From Desulfobacteraceae bacterium (GTDB lineage Bacteria > Desulfobacterota > Desulfobacteria > Desulfobacterales > Desulfobacteraceae), in the NCBI GenBank assembly GCA_003353855.1, contig PIVS01000002.1:1-41273 (forward strand): a DNA stretch of 41,273 nucleotides. Direction: 5' to 3'. Positions 23,420-31,971 of this stretch are shown here, one piece after another. Made by a program: the position numbers and the translations under genes. Positions within the stretch are counted from its first letter, which is position 1; every line of letters starts with the position of its first letter. The notes beneath the pieces were generated by a model. That model was not told the origin of the DNA and did not search any database. It saw only the letters and a list, made by a program, of their open reading frames with translations.

Positions 23420-24661
23420 CTATTCATTTTTAAGAATAAATGTTTGAATTCTGTTGCCGTCCATATCTTTGACTGTGATGGTCCATTTATCTATTTTGAT
23501 GGACTCGCCGGGTTTGGGAATTCGTTCAATCTCCTCAAGAAAAAAACCGGAAAAGGTGTCGTAATTGGTCGAATCTGGGATGGAGATGCCAATTTCCTTG
23601 TTAAGGTCATCAATATCCATCTTACCGGCAACCAGCCATTTTTTCCCTTTGAGCTTAACAATATCCGGGACCATGCGGTCGGTTTCGTCAATGATTTCCC
23701 CAATGATTTCTTCAACCACATCTTCCAGGGTCACAATTCCAGCAATCCCGCCATGTTCGTCCACCACCACAGCCATATGGCTCTTTTTTACTTTAAATTC
23801 CTGGAGCAGTGAGTCCAATTTTTTTGATTCAGGGATAAAATAAGGTTTTTTCATGATCTTTTTAACATCCAGAGAAGCCGCGTCGTCCCCTTTGGAGGTG
23901 GTGAGCCTCTGGAAGCTTGCAAACAAGTCTTTGACATGGAGGATGCCCACGATATTATCAATACTGTCTTCCATGACCGGTATCCTTGAAAACCCTGTTT
24001 TCAGGGTTGCCTGGATATCAAGTCCTTCGGACACGTCAATGACAAACATATCTGCTCTCGGGGTCATGATTTCAGAGCAGGAGGTATCATCAAATTCAAA
24101 AATATTGGTAATATATTCTTTTTCTTCTTCTTTTATTTCCCCCTCTTCCTCTACCACCTCAACCATGGTCATGAGTTCATCTTCTGTCACAGCATCCTGA
24201 CCATTTTCACTGGCCCCATGGAGTCTGGGAATAAAATTTAAGGCAAAGATCAGGGGCCATAGAAGCTTGGAGAGCCAGTACAAAGGGAAAATCACCCACC
24301 TTGCCACCAGAACATTGTTATGATTGGCAAATGATTTGGGGAAAATTTCCCCAAATATCAAAATCAAGAGGGTCATGACACCCGTTGCAATTCCAACGGC
24401 ATTGGATTTGAAATGGGAAATGGCCAGGGAAGTGGCCAGGGCCGATGCACCGATATTAACAAGATTATTCCCGATTAGAATAGTGGTCAACAGGGTGTGG
24501 GAGTCTGTTTTCATATTCATGATCAATTGACCTGTCCTTGAGCCGTCCTTGGCAATATGGAGGGCCTTAATCTTAGAAATGGAAAAAAGTGCGGTCTCAG
24601 ATGATGAAAAAAAACCGGATAGAAAAAGGCATATAACCAACAGCGTCACTTCAAACGTCAT
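23420..24661 (-). CDS. CNNM/CorC (HlyC) family membrane protein with paired CBS domains
   Basis: 413 residues in the order DUF21 membrane domain (about 1-180, three to four hydrophobic segments; FLSGFFSSSETALFSIS and LIGNNLVNIGASALATSLA are typical), CBS pair (about 200-330, with IMTPRADMFVID, FSRIPVMEDSIDNIVGILHVKD, and VDEHGGIAGIVTLEDVVEEIIGEI), and a C-terminal CorC_HlyC domain (WLVAGKMDIDDLNKEIG, TFSGFFLE). Members are linked to Mg/Co or Na-dependent Mg transport; the old 'hemolysin' name is not meaningful. ATG 24661 has AGAGG five to six bases upstream. It lies after lpxB and before the pheA attenuator; functional links to either are not apparent. Confidence 0.93.
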   Translation of the reverse strand: MTFEVTLLVICLFLSGFFSSSETALFSISKIKALHIAKDGSRTGQLIMNMKTDSHTLLTTILIGNNLVNIGASALATSLAISHFKSNAVGIATGVMTLLILIFGEIFPKSFANHNNVLVARWVIFPLYWLSKLLWPLIFALNFIPRLHGASENGQDAVTEDELMTMVEVVEEEGEIKEEEKEYITNIFEFDDTSCSEIMTPRADMFVIDVSEGLDIQATLKTGFSRIPVMEDSIDNIVGILHVKDLFASFQRLTTSKGDDAASLDVKKIMKKPYFIPESKKLDSLLQEFKVKKSHMAVVVDEHGGIAGIVTLEDVVEEIIGEIIDETDRMVPDIVKLKGKKWLVAGKMDIDDLNKEIGISIPDSTNYDTFSGFFLEEIERIPKPGESIKIDKWTITVKDMDGNRIQTFILKNE

Positions 24662-24712
24662 TATAATTCCTCTAATTATTCACCCAATTAAACATGGGGC
24701 GGATAGGTCACT

Positions 24713-24739
24713 CTAATAATTTTTAATGGTGTTTGTCAA
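24713..24739 (-). promoter_or_regulatory. Possible promoter for the CorC-type gene
   Basis: TTGACA (24734-24739, minus strand) followed after 15 bases by TATTAG (24713-24718, four of six matches). It lies in the 115-base gap after lpxB. The short spacer makes this tentative. Confidence 0.3.
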
Positions 24740-24776
24740 ATTCTAATGTACTTATCCAGTTCGGCTGGGTTAGCCC

Positions 24777-25997
24777 TTATTTAACTAAATCAAGGGCAAT
24801 TCGGGCAGCCCTTTTTGAAGCACCTGAAGCACCCAGAAGTTTTCTAACCAGCAGGAGCTGATTTTCATACTCCTTAAGATTTTCCAGCATGGAAAATGCC
24901 CGTTGACTTATTTTTTCCGGGTTGGCCTCATCCTGGAGCAATTCCGGCATCAGTTCCTTGCCTGCGATCAGGTTGGCAAGACCGGCATATTTGACCCTTA
25001 CGAATAGTTTGGCGATTCTATAACTTATAGGGGACATTTTATAGACAATAATAGTTGGCAGGCAGCAAAGTGCAGCTTCAAGGGTGACAGTGCCGGAAGC
25101 TGCGATCAAAAGATCGGATTTCTCAAAAATTGCCATAGGCCTGCCCTGTATAACTTCAAACAGCTCTTGATCATAGGGAGACAAAATTTGCCGGATTCTT
25201 TCTGAATGGAGACCCGAGACTGCTGAAATCAAGAATCGGGCGCTTTTTTTTTGTTCGTGAATTATTACGGCTGTTTCCAGCATGATTCCAAGGAGGTTCG
25301 TTATTTCCGCTTTCCTGGATCCGGGAAGCAGGCCGATAACCAACTCCGAATCCATTGACTCCCGGTCCGACTCTTTTCCCGATCCTTCAACAAGAGGCTC
25401 ACCGGTTAAAAAAGGCCGCTTAAGAAAGGGTTTAGCCATATGTTCGGGGTAATCATCCATTAAAGGATTGCCCACATAGGTAGAGGGGATTTTGGCCTTG
25501 TTATATAATTTTTCCTCAAAGGGAAATATCAGGGCAGCATGGTCTATGTATTTTTTTATCTCTTTGAGCCTTGATTCCTTCCAAGCCCATACCTTTGGAG
25601 TGATATAATAGAAAATAGGGATATCAAATTTTTGTTTTACATATTTGGCCGCTTTGAGGTTGAACCCGGGATAATCAATGAGAATAATGAGGTCAGGAGG
25701 ATGGGTTCTTAATCTTGACTTAAAAGTGTCAAAGGCCAGTTTGATATATCGGAATTGGGAAATAACCTCTGTGATACCCATTGCAGATAATTTATCAATG
25801 GAAAAGAAAATATCAACCTGTTCAGCTTCCATGCGGGGGCCGCCAATGCCTGAAATATAAAGCCCTGGATCTATTTTGCCCATGGCTTTAATGAGGGTTG
25901 CGGCATGGAAATCTCCCGAGGGCTCACCTGTCAGAACCATGATGCTGTTTTTTTTACCAGGGGGGACAGGTAAAGCCGTCTCATGGGATATCTTCAT
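24777..25997 (-). CDS. lpxB: Lipid-A-disaccharide synthase
   Basis: Joins UDP-2,3-diacylglucosamine to lipid X to give the tetraacyl disaccharide, a GT19 glycosyltransferase at the inner membrane face. 406 residues. Seen: TGEPSGDFHAATLIKAM (about 22-39), GIGGPRM, the LIDYPGFNLKAAKYVK block, YYITPKVWAWKESR, GNPLMD, LLPGSRKAEI and the ASGTVTLEAALCCLPTIIVYK nucleotide-binding region. A short low-similarity insert (about residues 195-215, rich in Glu/Ser) lies between the two lobes. ATG 25997 overlaps the lpxI stop by four bases within a 13-bp tandem duplication. Last gene of the lpx cluster; it uses the product of lpxI directly. Confidence 0.96.
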   Translation of the reverse strand: MKISHETALPVPPGKKNSIMVLTGEPSGDFHAATLIKAMGKIDPGLYISGIGGPRMEAEQVDIFFSIDKLSAMGITEVISQFRYIKLAFDTFKSRLRTHPPDLIILIDYPGFNLKAAKYVKQKFDIPIFYYITPKVWAWKESRLKEIKKYIDHAALIFPFEEKLYNKAKIPSTYVGNPLMDDYPEHMAKPFLKRPFLTGEPLVEGSGKESDRESMDSELVIGLLPGSRKAEITNLLGIMLETAVIIHEQKKSARFLISAVSGLHSERIRQILSPYDQELFEVIQGRPMAIFEKSDLLIAASGTVTLEAALCCLPTIIVYKMSPISYRIAKLFVRVKYAGLANLIAGKELMPELLQDEANPEKISQRAFSMLENLKEYENQLLLVRKLLGASGASKRAARIALDLVK

Positions 25998-26011
25998 GGG
26001 ATATCTTCATG
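25982..26011. repeat. 13-bp tandem duplication at the lpxI/lpxB junction
   Basis: CATGGGATATCTT occurs twice head to tail (25982-25994 and 25995-26007), followed by a further CATG. The duplication encodes the last residues and stop of lpxI and the first codons of lpxB, and creates their ATGA overlap. Confidence 0.95.
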
Positions 26012-26812
26012 TGTTAAGGCAATAATTGAGATCCCATGGTCATCGGCAAGACGGATCATTTCTTCTCTATCAAAGGAAATGGATAAATTTGCCTCAAGGG
26101 CCAGTATAGTTGCCCCTGATTCTACCATGGCATGGATGGTGTCACAGCCCGAAGAGGGCAGGTCAAATCTAAGATCCTGGCCCGGCTTGGAAAGCTTGAC
26201 CACCACCGCACCATTTCCTGCTGCAAGAGATGCTCCTCTTTTGATGGTGGCGTCTGTACCATCAATAGCCTCAACAGCTAAAACCGTACCGTTAGAGATC
26301 ACAATGCATTGCCCGATATCCAGTTTACCGATTTCCTTGGCAAGTTTCCATCCCTGGAAAATATCTTTTTTTTCAGCTTTGTCAGGACTTCTTTTTGTCC
26401 AGCATCCCTTTGGGCTTAGCAGTTCGGGTAAAAGAAAGGTGGAAGGTTTAATCTGGATACCTTCCTTTAATAAAAGATTAGCAAAGGAAGTAAGGATGGT
26501 ATCATCATGGGTACGGCCGGTTCTGGCTATGAAGGCCAGGGCCTTAAAATCCGGACGGATATCCTTGAAAATATTAGTTTTTGAAATAGTTCCCAGCATG
26601 ACTGCCTGGGAAATACCATGCCTCTTAAAATGTTTCACCAGCTTTGATACCTGACCCAGATAGAGCCATTTAAAATGGGCCACATGGTTAAGAAGATCTT
26701 TGTTGGTTTCCTGATTAAATCCAACAGCCACCACATCGTACCCTTTTTGAGTGGCTTTTTGAGTGAAAAGCAAAGGAAACTGACCACCTCCGGCAATTAA
26801 TCCGATTTTCAT
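25994..26812 (-). CDS. lpxI: UDP-2,3-diacylglucosamine pyrophosphatase LpxI
   Basis: LpxI (DUF1009) cleaves UDP-2,3-diacylglucosamine to lipid X and UMP by attack on the alpha phosphate; it replaces LpxH in alphaproteobacteria and many deltaproteobacteria. 272 residues. Seen: MKIGLIAGGGQFPLLF at the N-terminus, GQVSKLVKHFKRHGISQAVMLGTI, ARTGRTHDDTILTSFANLL, and the C-terminal VLAVEAIDGTDATIKRGA, VVKLSKPGQDLRFDLPSSG with the catalytic aspartate region, and ATILALEANLSISFDREEMI. It lies two bases downstream of lpxA and overlaps lpxB by four bases, in the pathway order lpxA-lpxI-lpxB. Confidence 0.95.
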   Translation of the reverse strand: MKIGLIAGGGQFPLLFTQKATQKGYDVVAVGFNQETNKDLLNHVAHFKWLYLGQVSKLVKHFKRHGISQAVMLGTISKTNIFKDIRPDFKALAFIARTGRTHDDTILTSFANLLLKEGIQIKPSTFLLPELLSPKGCWTKRSPDKAEKKDIFQGWKLAKEIGKLDIGQCIVISNGTVLAVEAIDGTDATIKRGASLAAGNGAVVVKLSKPGQDLRFDLPSSGCDTIHAMVESGATILALEANLSISFDREEMIRLADDHGISIIALTHEDIP

Positions 26813-26814
26813 TA

Positions 26815-27585
26815 TTACCTGGTGACGCCTCGGTTGGATTCAACGATAAAATTCATAAAATTTTGCACTTCAGGGGTTAATTCTACTTGTGCCTTTACCC
26901 TTTCGGATGCCTGTTTGACGGTGAGACCGATTCGAAAAAAGATCCGATAGGCTTTTTTTAATTGCTTGAGGTTGTTTTTTTGAAATTTATGACGTTTTAA
27001 TCCAACATTATTGAGACCGTGGAGGGAGGCGCGGTCCCCTGCGGCAATGACATAGGGGGGAATATCTTTTACCACGGCTGATTTGCCGCCGATATATGCA
27101 TAATCTCCTATCTGGACAAATTGATGGATGGCAACAAGACCGCCGATTGTAGCATAATTTCCGATTTCTATATGCCCGGCAAGGGTAGAGTTATTGGCCA
27201 GAATAACCCCTTTACCTGTTTTGCAGTCATGGGCAATATGGGTATAGGCCATTAAATAGTTTTCTTCCCCAACTTCGGTGATACCGCCGCCAAATTCAGT
27301 TCCCTTGTTGATGGTGACAAACTCCCTGATAATGGACCCTTTTCCGATTTTCAGATAGGTTTTTTCTCCATGGAATTTTAAATCCTGGGGAGCACCTCCA
27401 ATGGAGGCATATTGAAAAATCTGACAGTCCGGTCCAATGGTGACATCTTCTTCTATGGTGGTATAGGGACCGATGGTGGTACCCGAATTAATGCAGACAT
27501 CGGATTTGATAATGGCATAAGGGCCAATGGTGACATTGGTATCAATTTGAGCAGATGAATCAATGATTGCGGTTGGGTGGATCAT
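26815..27585 (-). CDS. lpxA: Acyl-ACP–UDP-N-acetylglucosamine O-acyltransferase
   Basis: First committed step of lipid A synthesis: 3-O-acylation of UDP-GlcNAc. 256 residues with the left-handed beta-helix running from residue 1 to about 185 and a helical C-terminus. The catalytic His is H119 in TYTHIAHDC-like text (AYTHIAHDC), and the family blocks ASIGGAPQDLKFHGE, REFVTINKGT, NNSTLAGH and IHQFVQIGDYAYIGG are present. ATG 27585 has GGAG five bases upstream, inside the last codons of lpxD. It lies two bases downstream of lpxD, with no fabZ between them. Acyl-chain length preference was not inferred. Confidence 0.97.
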   Translation of the reverse strand: MIHPTAIIDSSAQIDTNVTIGPYAIIKSDVCINSGTTIGPYTTIEEDVTIGPDCQIFQYASIGGAPQDLKFHGEKTYLKIGKGSIIREFVTINKGTEFGGGITEVGEENYLMAYTHIAHDCKTGKGVILANNSTLAGHIEIGNYATIGGLVAIHQFVQIGDYAYIGGKSAVVKDIPPYVIAAGDRASLHGLNNVGLKRHKFQKNNLKQLKKAYRIFFRIGLTVKQASERVKAQVELTPEVQNFMNFIVESNRGVTR

Positions 27586-27587
27586 AG

Positions 27588-28661
27588 TTACTCCGTTTGT
27601 TCTGATTTGCTTTCCAAATCTTTTATTCTTTTTTCAAAGGAAAACAATTTTTTCCTCATTTCCGGCAGCCGGGGGATAATATTTGAGATCTTAAGCCAAT
27701 TTTTATGGGGCATGTGGGGAATACCTGAAACGATTTGGTTTTCGGGTACATCCTTTGAAACCCCTGCATAGGGGCCTACAATGACAGAATCTCCAATGTT
27801 AAGATGACCGGAAATGCCTGCTTTTCCGGCAATAATAACATTTTTTCCAATAGAGGTGCTTCCGGCAATACCCACCTGGGCTACCACCAGGGTATTGTCA
27901 CCTATTTTAACATTATGGGCGATGTGGACAAGATTGTCTGTCTTAACGCCATTGCCAAGGTTGGTAACCCCTAAGGTTCCCCTGTCTATAGTGTTACAGG
28001 CTCCGATTTCCACATGATTGCCTATTATTACATGACCTGTATGGATCAGCTTTTCATGGGTTCCCTCATTCTGGGCAAATCCATAGCCGTCGGACCCGAT
28101 CACAGATCCTGAATGAACAATCACATGGTGGCCCAATTTGGTTCTTTCCATAAGGGTCACATTGGGCTTTATCACGGTGTGATCCCCTATAATGCATCCG
28201 TCTGCAATGGTGACATTGGCCATGATATGGACATGGCTGCCGATTATCACATTGTCGCCGATCACCACATAGGCTTCAACCCTTGACCCTTTGCCGGGCA
28301 TGGAATTATTACCTAAAATGGCAGCAGCATGGATATGGGGAACAACCGGCTTTTCAGGATAAAATAATTCAAGTATCTTGAAAAAAGACAATTTTGGATT
28401 TGCTGTTTTTAACAGGACACAATTTTGCCAAGCACGGGCCTCCGGAGCAAATGAATCCGGTACAATGACGGCCCCGGCTTGTGTCTTATCTATTCGTGAC
28501 AGATAGATGGGATCACAGGCAAAGGTTAAATCATGGGGACCTGCATCATCAAAGGATGACACCCCGCAGATTCGAAAGTTACTGTTTCCTGTGCCTCCGG
28601 AGGGTAAAATTTCTGAAATTTCCGGAAAAATTTTTATAATTTCATCAATACAAAGTTTCAT
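27588..28661 (-). CDS. lpxD: UDP-3-O-acylglucosamine N-acyltransferase
   Basis: N-acylates UDP-3-O-acylglucosamine. 357 residues: an N-terminal uridine-binding domain (about 1-100, with ICGVSSFDDAGPHDLTFACDP), the beta-helix with repeated GDNVIIGSHVHIMANVTIADGCIIGDHT hexapeptides, the catalytic VHIAHNVKIGDN (His), IAGSTSIGKNVIIAGKAGISGH, and a C-terminal helix (FSFEKRIKDLESK) that binds ACP in the family. The start ATG 28661 is 17 bases after skp. It belongs to the bamA-skp-lpxD-lpxA group, the usual link between barrel assembly and lipid A synthesis. Confidence 0.97.
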   Translation of the reverse strand: MKLCIDEIIKIFPEISEILPSGGTGNSNFRICGVSSFDDAGPHDLTFACDPIYLSRIDKTQAGAVIVPDSFAPEARAWQNCVLLKTANPKLSFFKILELFYPEKPVVPHIHAAAILGNNSMPGKGSRVEAYVVIGDNVIIGSHVHIMANVTIADGCIIGDHTVIKPNVTLMERTKLGHHVIVHSGSVIGSDGYGFAQNEGTHEKLIHTGHVIIGNHVEIGACNTIDRGTLGVTNLGNGVKTDNLVHIAHNVKIGDNTLVVAQVGIAGSTSIGKNVIIAGKAGISGHLNIGDSVIVGPYAGVSKDVPENQIVSGIPHMPHKNWLKISNIIPRLPEMRKKLFSFEKRIKDLESKSEQTE

Positions 28662-28678
28662 GGGAAATATTAGCTACC

Positions 28679-29212
28679 CTATTTCTTTTTAGCAACCTGG
28701 GCATTGTATTTAGTGATTACCTTATCGGTAATATCTACATTGGATGGTATGTAGATCACTCCGGAAATCTTTCTTTCAATGATCAGTAAAAAGCCTTCCT
28801 CTTTGCCCATTTTATTGGCAATTTCAAAGACATCTTTTTGCATCTGGTTGACCAATCCCATTTCAATACGCCGCAATTCTTTGGTGTAATCTTCTTGCAT
28901 CTTTTTAAAATCATTGATCCGTATCCTGAAGTCCCGCTCCTTTTCTCTTTTTTTCTCCGGGCTTAAAACAAGGGCTTCCCTTTCAAATGCCTTGGATACG
29001 GCATCCAAAGATTCTTTTTCTTTTTTTAGTTTGCCCTTGAATTCGTCTCCTTTGTCTTTCAGCTCTTTCTGGGCCAGCTTACCGGCACTGGATTCCTTAA
29101 AAACTTTTTCAAAGCTGACAACTCCTATTTTAGCAACATCTGCACCAAATACAAGAGGAGAAAATCCGCCGACAAATGCCAATGTAATGATTGCAATCAA
29201 AATACGTTTCAT
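28679..29212 (-). CDS. skp: OmpH/Skp family periplasmic chaperone
   Basis: 177 residues from ATG 29212, with a textbook GGAGG five bases upstream. Residues 1-24 are a Sec signal peptide (MKRILIAIITLAFVGGFS…VFGAD). The mature part begins with the Skp strand AKIGVVSFEKVFKESSAGK and continues with two long charged helices (about 45-130) that form the tentacles of the trimeric chaperone, ending with the strand GVIYIPSNVDITDKVITKYNAQ. It guards unfolded outer-membrane proteins on their way to BamA, which is encoded just upstream. Confidence 0.93.
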   Translation of the reverse strand: MKRILIAIITLAFVGGFSPLVFGADVAKIGVVSFEKVFKESSAGKLAQKELKDKGDEFKGKLKKEKESLDAVSKAFEREALVLSPEKKREKERDFRIRINDFKKMQEDYTKELRRIEMGLVNQMQKDVFEIANKMGKEEGFLLIIERKISGVIYIPSNVDITDKVITKYNAQVAKKK

Positions 29213-29249
29213 GTTTACCTCCAAATAAAATAATTATAAAAATATACCA

Positions 29250-31940
29250 TTAGAAAAATGCACCAATGGAAAAGTCAAATTGTCCGTCACCTGTTTTCTT
29301 TACATACTTTCCATCTATAACAAATCCATAGGCAAGCCTGATGGGTCCCATGGGGGAATTCCAGCGAAGCTCAAAGCCTGCTGTGGAATATTGGTCCAGA
29401 AGATCAATGCTTTGATTGGTTGTGTATACATCTCCCCTGTCATAAAAGAGAACCCCTGCTACCCCCATGTCTTCTTCGATGGGGAAAATCAGCTCTGCAT
29501 TAAAGAGGATAGATTTCTCACCACCCCTGAGAACATCTGTTCCCTCGGGGCTGCCATTTATGTCGTATTCATCAAATCCCCTGATAGAGTTGATACCCCC
29601 CAGATAAAACCGCTCCCAGTCAATGTCGGGATATCCATCTGTCCGATCGTCAAGATACCCGCCTTTGAAGTGCAAAGCCCCTGTAAATTTCCAGAAAAGG
29701 GGTCGAAAAAAACCTGCTTCCAAATTGTATTTGGTAAAATCAATCTCCCCTCCTAGAAATTCGCCTGCATACTGGATGGAAAATTTGCCGAATGTTCCAT
29801 TGGTGGGCAGAAAATAATGATTTCTTGAATCATAACTGATAAAGGGTTTGATACTGGAGGTTAAAAAGTCTCCTTCAGTAACATTTGTGTTGGCTGATTC
29901 GACATCATAAATCTCAAAATCTTCAATATTATATTCCAAGCCGATGGCAGTGTAGTCCCAAAACTGCCTTAATCCTGCCTTAAGGGTGAGCCCCATGGCA
30001 TCCTTGTTATAATAGTCATATTCTTTTTCAAACTTGTATATGTCAGTTCCTGCCGATATCGGCTTATCCATGAGCCAGGGTTCGGTAAAGCTTAGATTGT
30101 ACAGGGCCGTTGCACCGGATATCTTTGTTGTTAACTTCAGGATTTGCCCTCTGCCAAAGAGATTCCGCTCTTCCACTGAAAACTGGCCAAAGGGGCCGTC
30201 ATCACTGCTGAAACCGCCGCCAAAAGAAAAGTTGCCCGTTGCCTTTTCCGTTACTTTAACCTCCAGGTTTCGTTGGTTTGCCTGGTCCGTCCGAACAGGT
30301 TTAATGTCAATATCCTGGAAATATTCCTTAACACCAAGGTTCCTATGACTTCTTTGGAGGCCGGCCATGCTGAAGCGACCCTGTTCCCGTACTGCCATTT
30401 CCCGGCGGATAACCTTATCACGGGTCTTTGAGTTGCCCGTGATTATAATCCGGTTAAAATAGACCAGTTCTCCCTTGGCAATCTTAAATGAAATATTAAC
30501 CATGTTGTTCTTTACATCTTTGTCAATCAAAGGAGCGACATTAACATTGGCATATCCCTGGTTTGAATACAAATCTGTCAGGGTCAGCAGATCCTTTCGG
30601 ATAAGTTCACGGTTGTAAAGTTCTGAATCGTTTGATGCCAGTATTCCGAGCAGGGCTTCCTTGGTGGTCAGAATATCACCTGTAATCTCAACGGCTCCTG
30701 TTTTGAACTGATGCCCCTCATTGATTTTAAAATCAATGGTAATGCTTTCTTTACTCAGATGGATTTTAGCATCAGATACTTTAACATCTATAAAACCATT
30801 GTTTTTATACAAGGATTCTATACGGATAACATCATTGTCCAATTCGGTTTCATTTAGATCCCCTGAAGAGGTAATAATGGACCAGAAGCCTTTTTCCTGG
30901 GTCTTCATTGCTTTTTTAATATCTTTGTCTGAAAAATATTTATTTCCGTCCAATGAGATGGATTCAATTTTAATTTTCTTGCCTTCGTCAAGGATGAAGA
31001 TTATGTCTGCCTGGTCGTTTTTAAGTGTTTTTATTTCATATTTGATCGTACAATTGTGATAATTTTTTTCTGTGTAGAGGCGTTTTATTTTTTCCACATC
31101 ATTGTTGATTTTGTAGATATTTAAGATTGATCCAGTACTTGTGTCCACCACATCAAATAATTCTTCATCCTCATACACATCATTACTTTTAAATTTGATG
31201 TTTCTAACACTTGGTTTTTCTTTTACCTCAAAAATGATCTCAACTCCGCGATCAAGTTTTTTCTTTTGAACGATTACATTGTCGAAAAAACCCATTTTAT
31301 AAATCAGTGCAAGATCCTCGGACAGGGTTTCAGGATTCACTATTTCTCCGGGCTTGGCTGTAACAACCCGTAAAATAGCGTCTGCTTCAACTCTTTTGTT
31401 TCCAATAACGGATATGGTGGAGATGATTTTTTTCTGGAAAAGTTCTCCTGTGATCTCTTTTCCAAGCTCTTCAGCTGCCAAATAAAGGGTTTCAATACTT
31501 TTAGCCTGGGAGAAAAATGTAATGGGAGGGTGTTTTTCATAAATATTGCGCATCTGGGCATCAATACTGAGTCTTTGCCCGGCAATAAAAATATTTCCGG
31601 TTATAATTCTATCAACACCCAGTCTTATACCCTGCTGGCGGAATTGGGAATAATTCCATACCTCTTTGTCAGAAAAATCTTTCACAAAGACAACTTTGAC
31701 TCCATCCTTTTCAAGCTTTTCCTTGATCATTAAAACCAGGGCCTCACTTGTTTTAAGATTGGACTGATCATTGGCCTGATCCTTGGCCTGATCCTTGACC
31801 TGATCCTTGACTTGGACCGCTTGAATCGAAAAAGGGTAAACAGCAACCGCTATCTGCTGATCTGCTGATAAATTGCTGATCATGAACAGATAAACAAAAC
31901 ATGTCAATCTTAACGCTCGTTTTATCACACTAATTTTCAT
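29250..31940 (-). CDS. bamA: Outer-membrane protein assembly factor BamA with extra N-terminal domain
   Basis: 896 residues from ATG 31940 (GGAAGAG upstream), about 90 longer than E. coli BamA. Order: signal peptide (1-27); a KDQ-rich repeat at about 43-58; a TolB-N-like alpha/beta domain (about 30-160: IAVAVYPFSIQ, SEALVLMIKEKLEKDGVKVVFV, GVDRIITGNIFIAGQRLSIDAQM); five POTRA domains (starting near IISTISVIGNKRVEA, SVRNIKFKSNDVY, IKIESISLDGNKYF, FKTGAVEITGDIL, and VYFNRIIITGNSK); then the barrel, with SFGGGFSSDDG, the RGFDEYD loop-6 signature (VRGF-like, IRGFDE) and a C-terminal GQFDFSIGAFF ending in Phe. It inserts beta-barrel proteins. It lies between lolD and skp, spaced 31 and 37 bases. 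Confidence 0.95.
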   Translation of the reverse strand: MKISVIKRALRLTCFVYLFMISNLSADQQIAVAVYPFSIQAVQVKDQVKDQAKDQANDQSNLKTSEALVLMIKEKLEKDGVKVVFVKDFSDKEVWNYSQFRQQGIRLGVDRIITGNIFIAGQRLSIDAQMRNIYEKHPPITFFSQAKSIETLYLAAEELGKEITGELFQKKIISTISVIGNKRVEADAILRVVTAKPGEIVNPETLSEDLALIYKMGFFDNVIVQKKKLDRGVEIIFEVKEKPSVRNIKFKSNDVYEDEELFDVVDTSTGSILNIYKINNDVEKIKRLYTEKNYHNCTIKYEIKTLKNDQADIIFILDEGKKIKIESISLDGNKYFSDKDIKKAMKTQEKGFWSIITSSGDLNETELDNDVIRIESLYKNNGFIDVKVSDAKIHLSKESITIDFKINEGHQFKTGAVEITGDILTTKEALLGILASNDSELYNRELIRKDLLTLTDLYSNQGYANVNVAPLIDKDVKNNMVNISFKIAKGELVYFNRIIITGNSKTRDKVIRREMAVREQGRFSMAGLQRSHRNLGVKEYFQDIDIKPVRTDQANQRNLEVKVTEKATGNFSFGGGFSSDDGPFGQFSVEERNLFGRGQILKLTTKISGATALYNLSFTEPWLMDKPISAGTDIYKFEKEYDYYNKDAMGLTLKAGLRQFWDYTAIGLEYNIEDFEIYDVESANTNVTEGDFLTSSIKPFISYDSRNHYFLPTNGTFGKFSIQYAGEFLGGEIDFTKYNLEAGFFRPLFWKFTGALHFKGGYLDDRTDGYPDIDWERFYLGGINSIRGFDEYDINGSPEGTDVLRGGEKSILFNAELIFPIEEDMGVAGVLFYDRGDVYTTNQSIDLLDQYSTAGFELRWNSPMGPIRLAYGFVIDGKYVKKTGDGQFDFSIGAFF
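31764..31811 (-). repeat. Four 12-bp in-frame tandem repeats in bamA
   Basis: Units at 31800-31811, 31788-31799, 31776-31787 and 31764-31775 read (minus strand) GTCAAGGATCAG twice, GCCAAGGATCAG and GCCAATGATCAG, giving VKDQ-VKDQ-AKDQ-ANDQ. Unit length is a multiple of three, so copy-number change keeps the frame. Confidence 0.95.
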
Positions 31941-31971
31941 AGGGCTCTTCCAAAAGTTGTTTGCTTTAATC

